A DNA stretch of 64,000 bases from NCBI RefSeq assembly GCF_042767895.1, contig NC_091555.1, positions 3,685,182 to 3,749,181 on the forward strand, in the 5' to 3' direction. A program made the position numbers and the translations under genes. This document shows, in pieces, positions 44,951 to 60,156 of this stretch; position 1 is the stretch's first letter; each line of letters begins with the position of its first letter. The stretch is from Penaeus vannamei. Lineage: Eukaryota > Arthropoda > Malacostraca > Decapoda > Penaeidae. The notes beneath the pieces were generated by a model that searched no databases, had not been told where the DNA came from, and saw only the letters and a program-made list of their open reading frames with translations.

Positions 44951-45373
44951 GATTTTTCTCTTTGTCATTCTTCCACTGTGCACGGAATGAGCAGAAGGTC
45001 TCACAGTTCAGCGGAAAAGGTCCACGCCGAGGCTGATCTCTGGCGTGCATCGGCCTCCGAGAATCGCAAATCCTTCTGGGAAAAAAAGTAAAAGGGAGAA
45101 AGTTACAGTAATATTTAAGGATTCCGCCTCTTTTATACATTTTCGCACTCAACGTCGATTTCGCCCTGAGTTCACCTCCCTGAGCGAAGAAAGAAACCGA
45201 AACGAACTCTGAGGAAATAGCCAGGAATCCTTGCAAATTATCGGCCACTCATTCCGTTGCAATGATGAAGGCAGGAAGGCAAAACTGCAGCAGAATCTCC
45301 TAATTCTTGTGGCTGTATCGCCAGCCTTTTCACGTGACAGAAGGAGCCCCGATGTGTTCGAGAGACGCGACAT
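44951..45373 (-). repeat. Module M copy 7
   Basis: 3' part and core present with the TATAAAAG motif intact on the minus strand (about 45,130). It ends inside the core (CGACATCGA), joined directly to the 3' half of element S. Confidence 0.75.
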
Positions 45374-45502
45374 CGAATTCCCAAAAGGGAGCAGAAAATG
45401 AAATAAAATAAATGCTCCCTCTGATTGCAACATAGCCCGGAGCTGATAGACATGAAAAGCTCCGGGCTAATAAAAAAGAGCGCCGTTGCAATTAGTTTTT
45501 AA
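45374..45502 (+). repeat. Element S copy 13 (5'-truncated)
   Basis: Starts at ATTCCCAAAAGGGAGC, so the tRNA-related region is lost. The palindromic tail is kept with changes (AGCCCGGAGCT...AGCTCCGGGCT), compensatory within the hairpin. Confidence 0.7.
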
Positions 45503-45545
45503 TGTATATTTTTCTTTATTGAGTAAATTCAGTCTTTGAAATCTT

Positions 45546-45603
45546 TTGTTAGCAAGACGGTCTCTAAAATCGTGGACGCGGGTTCGATTCCCGGCGGAGA
45601 ATA
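45546..45603 (+). pseudogene. 5'-eroded tRNA-like element, anticodon CTA
   Basis: GTTAGCAAGACGG, then loop CTCTAAA, and a B box with an altered T stem (GACGCGGGTTCG). The acceptor and D stem are unrecognisable. Tail GTTCTTTTCCTTCACTTAGA and CAACAAGGAACT follow. Confidence 0.6.
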
Positions 45604-46579
45604 GTCGAGTGCATATTTTTCTTTGTTTTCGTGTTCTTTTCCTTCACTTAGAGGTAAGGGTCCAACAAGGAACTATAATAATGAGAATTATGATGATAAT
45701 AGAAGTTATAACAAAATGATAATGATTATGAAAATAGGAACAAAGATTATGATAATGAAAATAGAAATAAAGATAATAATGATAAAATATATAATGATAA
45801 TTATAATAGTGATAATTATAAGGAGTAATAACAATAATAATAATAATAATAATAATAAAAACAATAGTAATGATCATAATAAAGGTTAATTACTTTCATT
45901 GTGATAAAAATGAATAATAATCGTAACGATAATAATTGTATTAGCAATATTAGCAATAATAATAATGATAATGATAATAACAATAATAATAAATGTAATG
46001 ATACTGATCTTCATAACGATAATGATAATGATGAAAATGATAGTAATGATAATAATAAAAATAACAATGGTAATAACAATTATAATGATAATGATGATAA
46101 GAAAAATAATGATGATGTTCACAATGCTAAGAAAGAAATAATAATAATGATAAACAAATTTAGTAATAATGATAAGCATAATAATATTGACAATGATAAC
46201 ACATAATCAAAAAACGGTAGTGATAATGATAATGATGATGATAATGATAAAAATAGCAACAACAATAATGGTGATGATGATCATAATAATCATAATGATA
46301 ATAAAAACATGATAATGATAATGAACAAAATAAACAATTAATAATGATGATAATAGTAACAACACAGATGATAATATTCATAGAAATAACAGTAGTAATG
46401 ATAATGATGATAATGAGAATTATGAAAAAAAAGACGAGAAAGATAATCCATATTACTCTAATCCAAAGAAAGAAAAACACTACAAAAGCGTTTGAAACTA
46501 AAAGAGAAACATCCTTAACAAGTTCGTCCATCAGTGTTTGTGATTAATTTAAATTAATAAGGAAGTCACGATTCAGGAA
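45604..46579 (-). repeat. Post-tRNA tail, GAT/AAT domain and tRNA-upstream module
   Basis: Tail (45,625-45,680), A-rich low-complexity DNA, then the upstream module (46,430-46,575). Closely related to 51,718-52,620. No gene. Confidence 0.75.
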
Positions 46580-46651
46580 GTATCTGTGGTGTAACGGTTA
46601 GCACGACGGGTTCTGAATCCGTAGACCCGGGTTCGATTCCCGGTGGAGACA
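46580..46651 (+). tRNA. tRNA-like element, anticodon CTG (Gln type)
   Basis: Perfect A and B boxes. Acceptor GTATCTG/TGGAGAC with one mismatch, stem ACGGG/TCCGT, loop TTCTGAA. Same sequence type as 10,980-11,051. Poly-T lies about 10 nt downstream. Confidence 0.6.
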
Positions 46652-46965
46652 GCAAAACAATTTTTTTTTTTTTTTTTGCCTTCTTTTCCTTCACATGAAG
46701 CCAAAGTACCAGTAATAAGGATTATATGATAATGATAATAGCAGTAACAATATGAATGATAATGAAAATGGAAATAATGGTAACAGTAACAGTAGATAAT
46801 AATGATATATGTATCCGACTGTAAAAAAAGAAAGAAAGAAAAAAAAACATGGAATAATCCGTAATAGGCATCAATAACGGCGATCACAAATAGAAATGGA
46901 AGAAAGCTAGGATCTATCAACTTATTTACCTACACACACATACACAGGAAAAAACACACACACAC
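46652..46965 (-). repeat. Post-tRNA tail and V module (shortened)
   Basis: Poly-T, CTTTTCCTTCACATGAAGCC tail, short A-rich DNA, then inverted R-head (GGCGATCACAAATAGAAATG). Confidence 0.7.
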
Positions 46966-46994
46966 ACAATCAAATACACACACGCGTGCTCACG

Positions 46995-47068
<74 letters not shown>

Positions 47069-47835
47069 CAGTAATATCAACAACAATATCAATAATAAAG
47101 ATAGTGATAATCACAACTAGAAGCTCAGAGAGGGCCTCCGCCAAGGCAACGGTCACTGATACAATAAGAATATTTACACGAAGAATTACATTAAAATCCT
47201 CTCTCTTTTTCAAGATCGTGGACCCGGGTTCGATTCCCAGCGGAGAATGCGATTATTTTTTTTCTTTGTTTCTTTTCGTGTTCTTTTCCTTTACATATAA
47301 ACAAGGATCGAATAAGTAATGCAAATTCCAGACAAGGATTAAAAGGATGAAATGAAAACGAAACACAAGATGATAAGGAATAACGGTCGTTGACGATGAC
47401 TTGCAGATTGTTTACTAGCGCGTGATGGTCAAGGAATTTAAAATCTAAATTCATAATCTTAATATCTAAGCTAGATTTATCATCTAAATTAATTATCTAA
47501 ATGTATAATCTAAATTCATCATCTAAATTTATAATCTAAGTTCCTAATCCAAATTCGTCCAACGGATTCGGGGGAAAGCACGTGTGAATCGCGGGAACAA
47601 GGTTAGGTTCAGTTCACACGGGAAATGCACTAATTATGTTAATGAGAAAAGAAATAGGAAAAATAAAAGTTTGTCTCTGACACCTCCATCTTCTCACGGT
47701 TTTAAAGATCCTTTAATGACTCACTTCTTACTCTCCGAAATTTTAATGATGGTAATTATGATCATGATAAGATTACAATAACACAAATATTTGTAAAAAG
47801 GAAAACTACAGAAAAGAACTACAGACATTTCATAA
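46966..47835 (-). repeat. Unit A copy 12 (about 500-bp internal deletion)
   Basis: After (TA)n (46,994-47,067) and the conserved segment, the unit jumps from CCTCTCTCTTTTTCAAGATC straight into the anticodon stem of its tRNA-like element. The (AAT)n tract and flank are missing. Head intact. Confidence 0.85.
47214..47248 (+). pseudogene. tRNA-like 3' fragment
   Basis: Starts at GATCGTGGACC at the deletion junction. B box intact; CAGCGGAGAA end. Confidence 0.65.
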
Positions 47836-48612
47836 GTTGAAATACATGCGAGACAGAGATGATTATGATATCAACAATATTAATAATGATGACAATGAAC
47901 ATGAAGGTAAGAAATAAAACAACAACGATAGCAATAATAAAAATGATAATAACTGTAATGATAATAAATGTATACTGATCATCATAATGATAACAACGAT
48001 AATGATAATGATAAGAATGATAGTAATGACAGAAACAACAACAATGATAATGATAATAAAGATAATGTGGCGTTAATAAGAATAAAAATAACAATGATAA
48101 TAACAACAATTATAATGATAACAATTATAAGAATAATACTAATAATGTTAACAATGATAAATGATGTTAATAAAAAAATAGTAATAATGATAAGCATAAT
48201 ATTGACAATGATAACACATAATTACAATGACAATAATAACAACAATGGTAGTGATAATGATAATAATGATGATAATAATGATAAAATAGCAACAACAATA
48301 ATGGTGATGATGGTTATAATAATTATAATGATAATAAAAACAACAGAATGATAATAATGAACAAAATAAACAATAATGATAATAAAAGTAACAACACAGA
48401 TGATAATATTCATAGAAATAGCAGTAGCAATGATAATGATGATGATAAGAAATATGAAAAAAGACATGAAAGAAAAGATAATCCATATTACTCTAATCCA
48501 AAGAAAGAAAAAAACTACAAAATCGTTTGAAACTAAAAGAGAAACATCCTTAACAAGTTCGTCCATCAGTTTGTGATTAATTTAACTTAATAAGGAAGCC
48601 ATGTTTCAGTAA
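47836..48612 (-). repeat. GAT/AAT-rich domain and tRNA-upstream module
   Basis: 47,940-48,270 is almost identical to 37,908-38,240. The upstream module follows at 48,470-48,610. No gene. Confidence 0.8.
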
Positions 48613-48682
48613 GTATCTTTGGTGTAACGGTTAGCACGACGTTCTGAATCCGTAGACCCGGGTTCGATTCCCGGTGGAGACC
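48613..48682 (+). tRNA. tRNA-like element, Gln type with 2-nt anticodon-stem deletion
   Basis: A (TGGTGTAACGG) and B boxes perfect. Two bases are missing from the 5' side of the anticodon stem (GACGTTCTGAATCCGT), so normal folding is unlikely. Probably a pseudogene. Confidence 0.5.
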
Positions 48683-49255
48683 AAAAACAACAAATTTTTC
48701 TTTTTCTTTGCGTTCTTTTCCTTAACTTGTAGACAAAGTAACAGTAATAATAATTATATGATAATGATAATAGCAGTAACAATATTAATGATGATGAAAA
48801 TAGAAATAATGGTAACAGTAGAGATAATTATTATAAAAGCAGTAATAATAATGAAAATATTTATAACAAACAAGATAAGAGTAATAATGATTATTATGAT
48901 AGTAACAACAACAACAATAAAAATGATAGTAATAATGACAATGAAAATATGATAACAATAACAATAAAACTGATATTAATACTGATAATTAAAATGAATA
49001 ATGTTCATATAGATAAAAATGAATAATGATAATGATAGTATTGATAATGATGATAATAATAATAATAATGATAATAATAATAATAATATAAATCCGACTG
49101 TAAAAAAAGGAGAAAAAAAAACATGGAATAATTGGTAATAGGCATGAATAACGGCGATCCCAAATAGAAATGGAAGAAAGTTAGGATCTATCTACTTATT
49201 TACCTACACACACACAGGAAAACACACATACAGGAAAACACACACACACAATCGA
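48683..49255 (-). repeat. Post-tRNA tail, GAT/AAT domain and V module
   Basis: Homologous to 38,271-38,879 and 58,606-59,165. Tail GTTCTTTTCCTTAACTTGTA, A-rich DNA, inverted R-head. No gene. Confidence 0.75.
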
Positions 49256-49284
49256 ATACAACACCCGTGCTCATGTATGTGTGT

Positions 49285-49381
<97 letters not shown>

Positions 49382-49646
49382 TATAATAACGGTAATATCA
49401 ACAACAATATCAATAATAAAGATAGTGATAATCACAACTAGGAGCTCAGAGAGGGCCTCCGCCAAGGCAACGGTCACTGATGCAATAAGAATATTTACAC
49501 GAAGAATTACATGAAAATCCTCTCTTTCTCAAGATTGCTGACGTCCGTAAGTATAGCTTTGTTGGAGGTAATAAAGGTAATAGTAGGAATAGTTAATAAT
49601 AATAATAATAACAATAATAATAATAATAACAATAATAACAATAATA

Positions 49647-49683
<37 letters not shown>

Positions 49684-50650
49684 TAATAACAATTATAATA
49701 ATAATATTAATAATAACGCATAAATGATGATGTTTATTATGATAGGAATGATAATAATAACTATGAAGACAATGACAATGCAAAAACGAGTAAAGAAGGA
49801 TAATTCTTATTACTCTAATCCACAGAACACAAAAACAACTTTTCAGTTAGGAAATGTATCTTCAAGGTGTCCGCGAATCAGTGTTTGAAATTATTAGAAT
49901 GATTTATAAAATGTAATAAAGAAAATCCTTTGTAAAGCAACGGTTAGCACGACGATCTCTAAAATCGTGGACCCGGGTTCGATTCCCGGCGGAGAATATG
50001 ATTTTTTTTTTTTTCGTGTTTCTTTTCGAGTTCTTTTCCTTTACATATAGACAAGGATCGAATCAGTAAAGCAAAATCCAGACTACGAATAAAAGGATGA
50101 AATGATGATGAAGATGATACACGGAATCGGGTTCCAAGGAATAACGGTCTTTGACGATGACTTGCAGAATGTTTACTAGCCCGTGATAGTCAAGGAATTT
50201 AAAATCTGAATTAATAATCTTAATTTCTAAGCTAGATTTATCATCTAAATTCATCATCTAAATTTATCACTTAAATTCTTTATCTAAATTTATCACCTAA
50301 ATTTACCATCTAAATTCGTTATCTAAATTTATACCCGGAATATATAATCTAAATTCCTAATCCAAATTCGTCCAACGGATTCGGGGGAAAGCACGTGTGA
50401 ATCGCGGGAACAAGGTGAGGTTCAGTTCACACGGGGAATTGCACTAATTATGTTAATGAGAAAAGAAATAGGAAAAATAAGTCCCTGTTTCCGATACCTC
50501 CATCTTCTCACGGTTTCAAAGATCTTTTAATGACTCACTTCTTACTCTCCGAAATTTTAATGATGGTAATTATGATCATGATAAGATTACAATAACACAA
50601 ATATTTGTAAAAAGGAAAACTACAGAACAAACTACAGACATTTCATAATT
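49256..50650 (-). repeat. Unit A copy 13 (reverse)
   Basis: (TA)n at 49,289-49,354 followed by a private (GTAT)n array (49,353-49,382) in place of (GT)n. (AAT)n at 49,592-49,690, intact tRNA-like element, complete head. Confidence 0.85.
49926..49997 (+). tRNA. tRNA-like element, anticodon CTA, best-paired anticodon stem
   Basis: Anticodon stem ACGAT/ATCGT has five Watson-Crick pairs around loop CTCTAAA. T arm perfect, B box perfect. A box TAAAGCAACGG has two deviations. T-run of about 12 lies about 5 nt downstream. Confidence 0.55.
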
Positions 50651-50974
50651 TGAAATAAATGCGAGACAATATTAATAATGATGACAATGAACATGAAGGT
50701 AAGAAATAAAACAACAACGATAGCAATAATAAAAAAGATGGTTTTGAAGATAATAAAACAATAGAAATAATAACAGTAATGATAGAAATAATAATAATAA
50801 TATTCAAAATGAAGAAAAAAAAAGATAATTATAAAAATAAACAGTAATAGTAATATGATGATGATAATGATAATGGTGACGGGGATTTTAATCTCAACAA
50901 CAATTTTCTTAATAATCATATAAATGAAAATAAGTATAGAAATAACAAGAATGATAATAATAATGATAATAATA
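50651..50974 (-). repeat. GAT/AAT-rich linker
   Basis: Same linker type as 44,591-44,950, between a unit A head and module M. No gene. Confidence 0.75.
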
Positions 50975-51265
50975 ATGAGGAATCCTTGCACATTATCGGC
51001 CACTCATTCCGTTGCAATGATGAAGGCAGGAAGGCAAAACTGCAGCAGAATCTCCTAATTCTTGTGGCTGTATCGCCAGCCTTTTCACGTGACAGAAGGA
51101 GCCGCGATGTGTTCGAGAGACGCGACATCGAGACAGCGTGTGTTGCGGAGAGAAATGTAGACACGAGGAATGCGATAATTGGGGAGGAAGAGGAATAGGG
51201 GGACAAAAGTGAGAAAAATGAATATTATATTGAATTCAGTTTTCTTATATTTGCGTTCTAACTGT
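50975..51265 (-). repeat. Module M copy 8 (core only)
   Basis: Starts inside the core (AGGAATCCTTGCACATTATC). The 3' part is absent and the 5' part shortened. Confidence 0.75.
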
Positions 51266-51617
51266 TCCAGTTTTTTTTTTTTTTTTTCTCTCTCTCTCTC
51301 TCTCTCGTTAGCACCCTTTCCCCTCACTCTCTCTCTCTTTCTCTTTCAATGTTACACATCACGCACCTACATATACCCACGAGGAAGTTCCATAAATACC
51401 CCTCCCAACCCCTTCCCAGTGCCCCTCGGCCACGGTGGACGAGAGGGTTAAGGCGCCAAGGGCGAACGCGCGACCGCGGTCACGGATACGCGGTCGCGGG
51501 TTCGAATCCCCAAAAGGGAGCAAAAACTGCTCCCTCTGATTGCAACATAGCCCGAAGCTGAAAGACATGAAAAGCTCCGGGCGAATAAAAAAGAGCGCCG
51601 TTGCAATCAGTTTTTAA
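51266..51617 (+). repeat. (CT)n flank and element S copy 14
   Basis: Complete tRNA-related region. The hairpin tail is changed to AGCCCGAAGCT...AGCTCCGGGCG, close to copy 13. Confidence 0.8.
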
Positions 51618-51657
51618 TATATATTTTTCTTTATTGAGTATAATCAGTCTTTGAAAT

Positions 51658-51717
51658 CTTTTGTTAGCACGACGGTCTCTGAATCCGTAGACCCGGGTTC
51701 GATTCCCGGCGGAGAAT
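51658..51717 (+). pseudogene. 5'-eroded tRNA-like element, anticodon CTG
   Basis: TTTTGTTAGCACGACGG, then loop CTCTGAA and a perfect T arm. Same eroded 5' end as 45,546-45,603, where the anticodon is CTA. Confidence 0.6.
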
Positions 51718-52625
51718 AGTCGAGTGCATATTTTTCTTTGTTTTCGTGTTTTTTTCCTTCACTTAGAGGCAAGGGTTCAACAAGGAACAATAATAATGAG
51801 AATTATGATGATAATAGAAGTTATAACAATATCAATGATAATTATGAAAATAGGAATAAAGATTATAATAATGAAAATAGAAATAAAGATGATAATGATA
51901 AGATAGATAATGATAGTTATAAATAATAGTGATAATTATAAGGAGTAATAACAATAATAATAATATAAACAATAGTAATGATAATCATAATCATAATAAA
52001 GGTTAATAACTTTCATTGTGATAAAAATGAATAATAATCGTAACGATAATAATTGTATTAGCAATATTAGCAATAGTAATAATGATAATAATAATAACAA
52101 TAATGATAATAAATGTAATAATACTGATCTTCATAACGATAATGATAATGATAAGAATGATAGTAATGATAATAAAGATAAAAATAACAATGGTAATAAG
52201 AAAAATTACAATGATAACAACAATGATGATAAGAATAATACTGATGATGTTCACAATGCTAAGGAAGAAATAATAATAAACAAATTTAGTAATAATGATA
52301 AGCATGATAATATTGACAACGACAAGACTTATAATGACAATAATAACAAAAACGGTAGTGATAATGATAATAATGATGATAATAATGATAAAAATAGCAA
52401 CAACAATAATGATGATGATCATCATAATAATTATAATGATAATAAAAACATGATAATGAACAAAATAAACAATAATGATAATAGTAACAACACAGATGAT
52501 AATATTCATAGAAATAGCAGTAGCAATGATAATGATGATAAGAAGAATTATGAAAAAAAAAGACAAGAAAGAAAAGATAATTCATATTACTCTAATCCAA
52601 AGAAAGAAAAAACATTACTATTTGA
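51718..52625 (-). repeat. Post-tRNA tail, GAT/AAT domain and tRNA-upstream module
   Basis: Parallel to 45,604-46,579. The upstream module (52,560-52,625) is spliced into unit A at AAACAGTGTTTGAAATTATT rather than leading to a Gln-type element. Confidence 0.75.
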
Positions 52626-53410
52626 AACAAAGAGAAACAGTGTTTGAAATTATTAGAATGATTTATAAGATTCTATTTAAAAAAATCCTTTGTAGTACAA
52701 CAGTTAGCACGACGGTCTCTAAAATCGTGGACCCGGGTTCGATTCCCGGCGGAGAATATGATTTTTTGTGTGTGTGTGTGTGTGTTTCTTTTCGTGTTCT
52801 TTTCCTTTACACATAGACAAGGATCGAATAAGTAAAGCAAAATCCAGACTACGAATAAAAGGATGAAATGATGATGAAGATGATACACGGAATCGGGCTT
52901 CAAGGAATAACGGTCGTTGACGATGACTTGCAGATTGTTTACTAGCCCGTGATGGTCAAGGAATTTAAAATCTGAATTAATAATCTTAATTTCTAAGCTA
53001 AATTTATCATCTAAATTCGTCATCTAAATTTATCATTTAAATTCATTATCTAAATTTATCACCTACATTTATCATCTGAATTCGTTATCTAAATTTATAA
53101 CCTGAATTTATAATCTAAATTCCTAATCCAAATTCGTCCAACGGATTCGGGGAAAAGCACGTGTGATTCGCGGGAACAAGGTGAGGTTCAGTTCACACGA
53201 GGAATTGCACTAATTATGTTAATGAGAAAAGACATAGGAAAAATAAGTCCCTGTTTCCGATACCTCCATCTTCTCACGGTTTTAAAGATCCTTTAATGGT
53301 TCTTACTCTCCGAAATTTTAATGATGGTAATTATGATCATGATAAGATTACAATAACACAAATATTTGTAAAAAGGAAAACTATAGAACGAACTACAGAC
53401 ATTTCATAAG
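52626..53410 (-). repeat. Unit A copy 14 (lacks the CA/TA and ATT half)
   Basis: Only the tRNA-like element, minisatellite and head are present. (GT)n at 52,766-52,783 lies in the tail. Confidence 0.8.
52686..52757 (+). tRNA. tRNA-like element, anticodon CTA
   Basis: Perfect B box; A box TAGTACAACAG as in 22,380-22,451. Acceptor TCCTTTG/CGGAGAA. T6 run about 5 nt downstream. Confidence 0.55.
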
Positions 53411-54200
53411 TTGAAATACATGCGAGACAGAGATGATTATGATATCAATAATATTAATAATAATGACAATGAACATGAATAAGAAATACAACAACAGCGA
53501 TAACAATAACAAAAATGATGGTCATGAAGATGACAATAAACAAAAGAAATAACAATAACAGTAATGATAAAAAAAAATAATTGTTATATTGATAATAATG
53601 AAAAATTTATGATGATAAAAATATATAGTAATAGCAAAAATGATGATAAAAATGCTGACGGTGATCATATAAAAATAAATATACAAATAACAAGAATGAT
53701 AATAATAACAACGATAATAATGAAACGAGAAGAAAGAGATAATTCATGTTACTTTAATCCACAAAAGAAAAAGAAAAACAACAGCATTTGAAACATTAAG
53801 AGACGCCTCTTGAACTTGTCTGTGCATCAACGTTCGTGAACAAATAAACCCATTAAATACTGTCGTCACTTTAATGCGTGTGTTCAAGTGCACTGTGGGA
53901 CAGTTTGGGACGGAAATTACACGCGATTCATTTCACAGTAAACAACTAGAAGGTTTTGTTGATTTATTCCCAGAAATTACCTTTTTCGACGTTTTTTTTT
54001 AATTATTTGTTTACTGTTTGTTTTCATATTACTGTCTTTTGTTTTTTCACGTTTATGATTACCTTTTCTTAGGCACTTGATTGCATATAAAGTCTCCCTA
54101 TATAATGACATATCTATATCTATATATCTGTCTGTCTATCTGACTATCAGTCTATGTCTGTCTACCTGTCAATATGTTTATATACATTTATTGGTACATT

Positions 54201-54290
<90 letters not shown>

Positions 54291-54824
54291 CATCCATCGA
54301 GTGATAAGCTCGCACGAACAAAACTCACGCACACACAGACAGACACACAGGGAATAATAAAAGATGACTTAATTAGTAACCAAAAAAGATTGATTTTATT
54401 ATCTATTTTTTTCAATATTTATTGTCAACTGTAGTTACTCATAAAATTTGCTACGCGAGAGAGAGGAAGAGATAATGAAAGAGAGAGAGAGAGAGAGTTA
54501 GTTAGTTAGTTTGTATTTGTGGTCCTCTATAAGCACTGTGGTCATAAACCGAGACATGTTATACACACATGCAAAATATCTTCCTTCTATAAATTTCACT
54601 TGGATTACATCACAAACATGCAACTTATATACACGTACTCGCATATACATACACATGTAAACGCAAACAAATACAAACACACACACACAGACGAACACGT
54701 TCACTCAAGCACATTCGCACACCTGCACACACAGACGAATAGGGTCACGTACAGACATACACGCGCGTGTGCAGACGAAAAGGCTCACGCAAATTATCCC
54801 CCCCCCTTTCACCTCTCTCTTTCT
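53411..54824 (-). repeat. Module U copy 5 (reverse)
   Basis: Close to copies 1 and 2 in reverse: conserved AT-rich segment (53,800-54,100), GACA-type repeats, (TA)n at 54,206-54,288, short (GA)n and TTAG units, then a CA-rich part. No gene. Confidence 0.75.
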
Positions 54825-55072
54825 CTCAGAAAAATGTTCCGGAAATACCCCTCCCAACCCCTTCCCAGTGCCCCTCGGCCACGGTGGACGAGAGGGTTAA
54901 GGCGCCAAGGGGCGAACGCGCGACCGCGGTCACGGATACGCGGTCGCGGGTTCGAACCCCCAAAAGGGAGCAAAAAAATAAACTGCTCCCTCTGATTGCA
55001 ACATTGCCCGGGGCTGAAAGACATGAAAAGCCCCGGGTTCTAAACAAAAGAGCGCCGTTGCAATCAGTTTTG
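54825..55072 (+). repeat. Element S copy 15
   Basis: Complete copy with one extra G in CCAAGGGGCGAACGCG. It passes directly into module T, unlike copy 9. Confidence 0.8.
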
Positions 55073-55561
55073 TTTTCGATTGGTAGGGTATTTTTTTACG
55101 AATCCTCCGTATGGGTAACAGGTTCTGTTTTCATGAGAATCTATTGTTTTTCTAACATATAGAAAATAATATGTATCTATTTATCTATCTTTCTATTTAT
55201 ATGTGATTTGCTTTCATATTTCTGTTTTTCGCTGTTATAAATCTACAGCTATCTCTAAATATTCAAGATCTCCCCTTTTTTAATTCATATTTTCTGTTTT
55301 CAGTTATTTACATATTTCGCTTTGAATATGTATTTATATTATCACTATATATCTTTAATTCTTCATTTTTGTATTCTGTTATTCAATTCTTTGTTTTCGT
55401 AGTATTTTATGCAATCTATACTTTTTTCTGTTTATGCAATCTACGCTTTCTTACGAATGAGAGAAATATATGTGTAATTATTTTCTATTTATGCAATCAA
55501 ACCTTTCTTATTTTCTTAAATTTATGCAACCTATGCTTCCCTGGTATCTTATATTTATGCA

Positions 55562-55644
<83 letters not shown>

Positions 55645-55672
55645 TGAGTGGCTTTGTAGAGAATATATGTGA
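55073..55672 (-). repeat. Module T copy 4 (reverse) with (GT)n
   Basis: Conserved AT-rich part, TTATGCAATCTA minisatellite units, then (GT)n at 55,567-55,641, much longer than at the paralogous 35,273-35,299. Confidence 0.7.
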
Positions 55673-55855
55673 ATCTATCAATCGGACTTTGGCGCGTTGT
55701 TCCCTCAGGCAAGGAACTTTACCTTGATTGCCCTTCGTAAAAGCCACCTGGAGGCAAGCCAGCCTTTGTGGGTGCCGGTCCCAATCCCGGATGAATAGAG
55801 AGGGTTAGTGTCAGGAAGGGCATCCGCCTGTAAAATAAAAAAAAAGAAACTAAAG

Positions 55856-55906
<51 letters not shown>

Positions 55907-55975
55907 CATGCCAAAACCAACATGGAATAGACCGTAATGGGCATCAGTAAAAGCGATCCCAAATAGAAGCGGAAG
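55673..55975 (+). repeat. Element R copy 5
   Basis: Nearly identical to 35,335-35,665 with a shorter (GA)n (55,860-55,904). Motifs CAAGGAACTTTACCTTGATT and GTCAGGAAGGGCATCCG are intact. Confidence 0.65.
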
Positions 55976-56034
55976 AAAGCTGAGATCTATCTACTTATTT
56001 ACCTACACACACACACACAGGAACACACACACAC

Positions 56035-57355
<1,321 letters not shown>

Positions 57356-57770
57356 CATGAGTTCACCTCCCTGAGCGAAGAAAGAAACCGAAACGAACTC
57401 TGAGGAAATAGCCAGGAATCCTTGCAAATTATCGGCCACTCATTCCGTTGCAGTGATGAAGGCAGGAAGGCAAAACTGCAGCAGAATCTCCTAATTCTTG
57501 TGGCTGTATCGCCAGCCTTTTCACGTGACAGAAGGAGCCGCGATGTGTTCGAGAGACGCGACATCGAGACAGCGTGTGTTGCGGAGAGAAAGGTAGACAC
57601 GAGGAATGTGATAATTGGGGAGGAAGAGGAATAGGAGGACAAAAGAGAGAAAAATAAATATTGCAATGGATTCAGTTTTCTTATATAATTCCATTACATC
57701 TGTTCTCGTCGGAAATATTGATGTTAATTATTTCAAATACGCATAAAGAGAAGTGTTTTGACTGTTCCAG
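57356..57770 (-). repeat. Module M copy 9 (3'-truncated)
   Basis: Junction CATCTACATGAGTTCACCTC differs slightly from copies 4 and 5 (CATCTACC), closer to the full M sequence. Confidence 0.75.
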
Positions 57771-58012
57771 TTTTTTTTTTTTTTTTCTCTCTCTCTCACT
57801 CTCTTTCTCTGTCTCTCGTTAGCACCCTCTCCCCTCACTCTCTCTCTCTTTCTCTTTCAATGTTACACATCACGCACCTACATATACTCACGAGGAAGTT
57901 CCATAAACACCCCTCCCAACCCGTTCCCAGTGCCCCTCGGCCACAGTGGACGAGAGGGTTAAGGCGCCAAGGGCGAACGCGCGACCGTTGCAATCAGTTT
58001 TTAATATATTTT
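57771..58012 (+). repeat. (CT)n flank and element S copy 16 (internal deletion)
   Basis: The tRNA-related part runs to GCGCGACCG, then joins TTGCAATCAG at the far 3' end. About 100 bp with the B box and hairpins is lost. ACCG/CCGTTG overlap at the join suggests a microhomology-mediated deletion. Confidence 0.75.
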
Positions 58013-58533
58013 TTCTTTATTGAGTAAATTAACTTTGAAATCTTCTGTTAGCACGGCTGATGTTCACAATGCTAAGAAAGAAATAATAATAACGATAAAC
58101 AAATTTAGTAATAATGATAAAGATGATAATATTGACAATGATAATACATAATCAACAATAATGACAATAATAACAAAAACGGAAGTGATAATGATAATGA
58201 TGATGATGATAATGATAAAACTAGCAACAACAATAATGGTGATGATCATAATAATTATAATGATAATAAAAACAATGATAATGAACAAAATAAACAATAA
58301 TGATGATAATAGTAACAACACAGATGATATTGTTCATAGAAATAGCAGTAGTAATGATAATGATGATAATAAGAATTATAAAAAAAAGACGAGAAAGAAA
58401 AGATAATCCATATTACTCTAATCCAAATATAAGAAAAAACATTACTATTTGAAACAAAGAGAAACATCCTTAACAAGTTCGTCCATCAGTGTTTGTGATT
58501 AGTTTAAATTATTAAGAAAGTCATGATGCAGTA
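58013..58533 (-). repeat. GAT/AAT-rich domain and tRNA-upstream module
   Basis: A tRNA-like remnant (TTCTGTTAGCACGG) near 58,042-58,056 breaks off into GAT-rich DNA. The upstream module lies at 58,400-58,530. No gene. Confidence 0.75.
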
Positions 58534-58605
58534 AGTATCTGGTGTAACGGTTAGCACGACGGGTTCTGAATCCGTAGACCCGGGTTCGATTCCCGGTGGA
58601 GACCA
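58534..58605 (+). tRNA. tRNA-like element, anticodon CTG, short acceptor
   Basis: A box TGGTGTAACGG and B box perfect. The 5' acceptor strand is two bases shorter (GTATC-TGG). Loop TTCTGAA. Only a weak T4 follows. Likely a damaged Gln-type copy. Confidence 0.5.
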
Positions 58606-59165
58606 TTTAAAATAAAGTTTTCTCTTTTTTTTGCGTTCTTTTCCTTCACTTGTAGACAAAGTAACAGTAATAATAATTATGTGATAATGATAATAGCAGT
58701 AACAATATTAATGATGATGAAAATAGAAATAATGGTAACAGTAGAGAGGATTATTATAAAAACAGTAGTAATAATGACAATATTTATAACAAAGATAAGA
58801 GTAATAATGATTATTATGATATCAGTAACAACAATAAAAATAATAGTAATAATAATAATGAAAATATGATAACAATAACAATAAAACTGATATTAATAAT
58901 GATAATTAAAATGAATAATCATATAGATGAAACTGAATAATGATAATGAAAGTAATGATAATGATGATAATAATGATAATAATAATGCTGATAATAATAA
59001 TAATAATAATATATCCGACTGTAAAGAAAAAAAAAGAAAAAAAAAACTTGGAATAATTGGTAATAGCCATCAATAACGGCGATCCCAAATCGAAATGGAA
59101 GAAAGTTTGGATCTATCTACTTATTTATCTACACACACACACACAGGAAAACACACACACACAAT
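58606..59165 (-). repeat. Post-tRNA tail, GAT/AAT domain and V module
   Basis: Homologous to 38,271-38,879 and 48,683-49,255. No gene. Confidence 0.75.
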
Positions 59166-59770
<605 letters not shown>

Positions 59771-59777
59771 TAAATAA

Positions 59778-60125
<348 letters not shown>

Positions 60126-60156
60126 AACACTCCTTCATGAAATATTTAAAAAGAAA

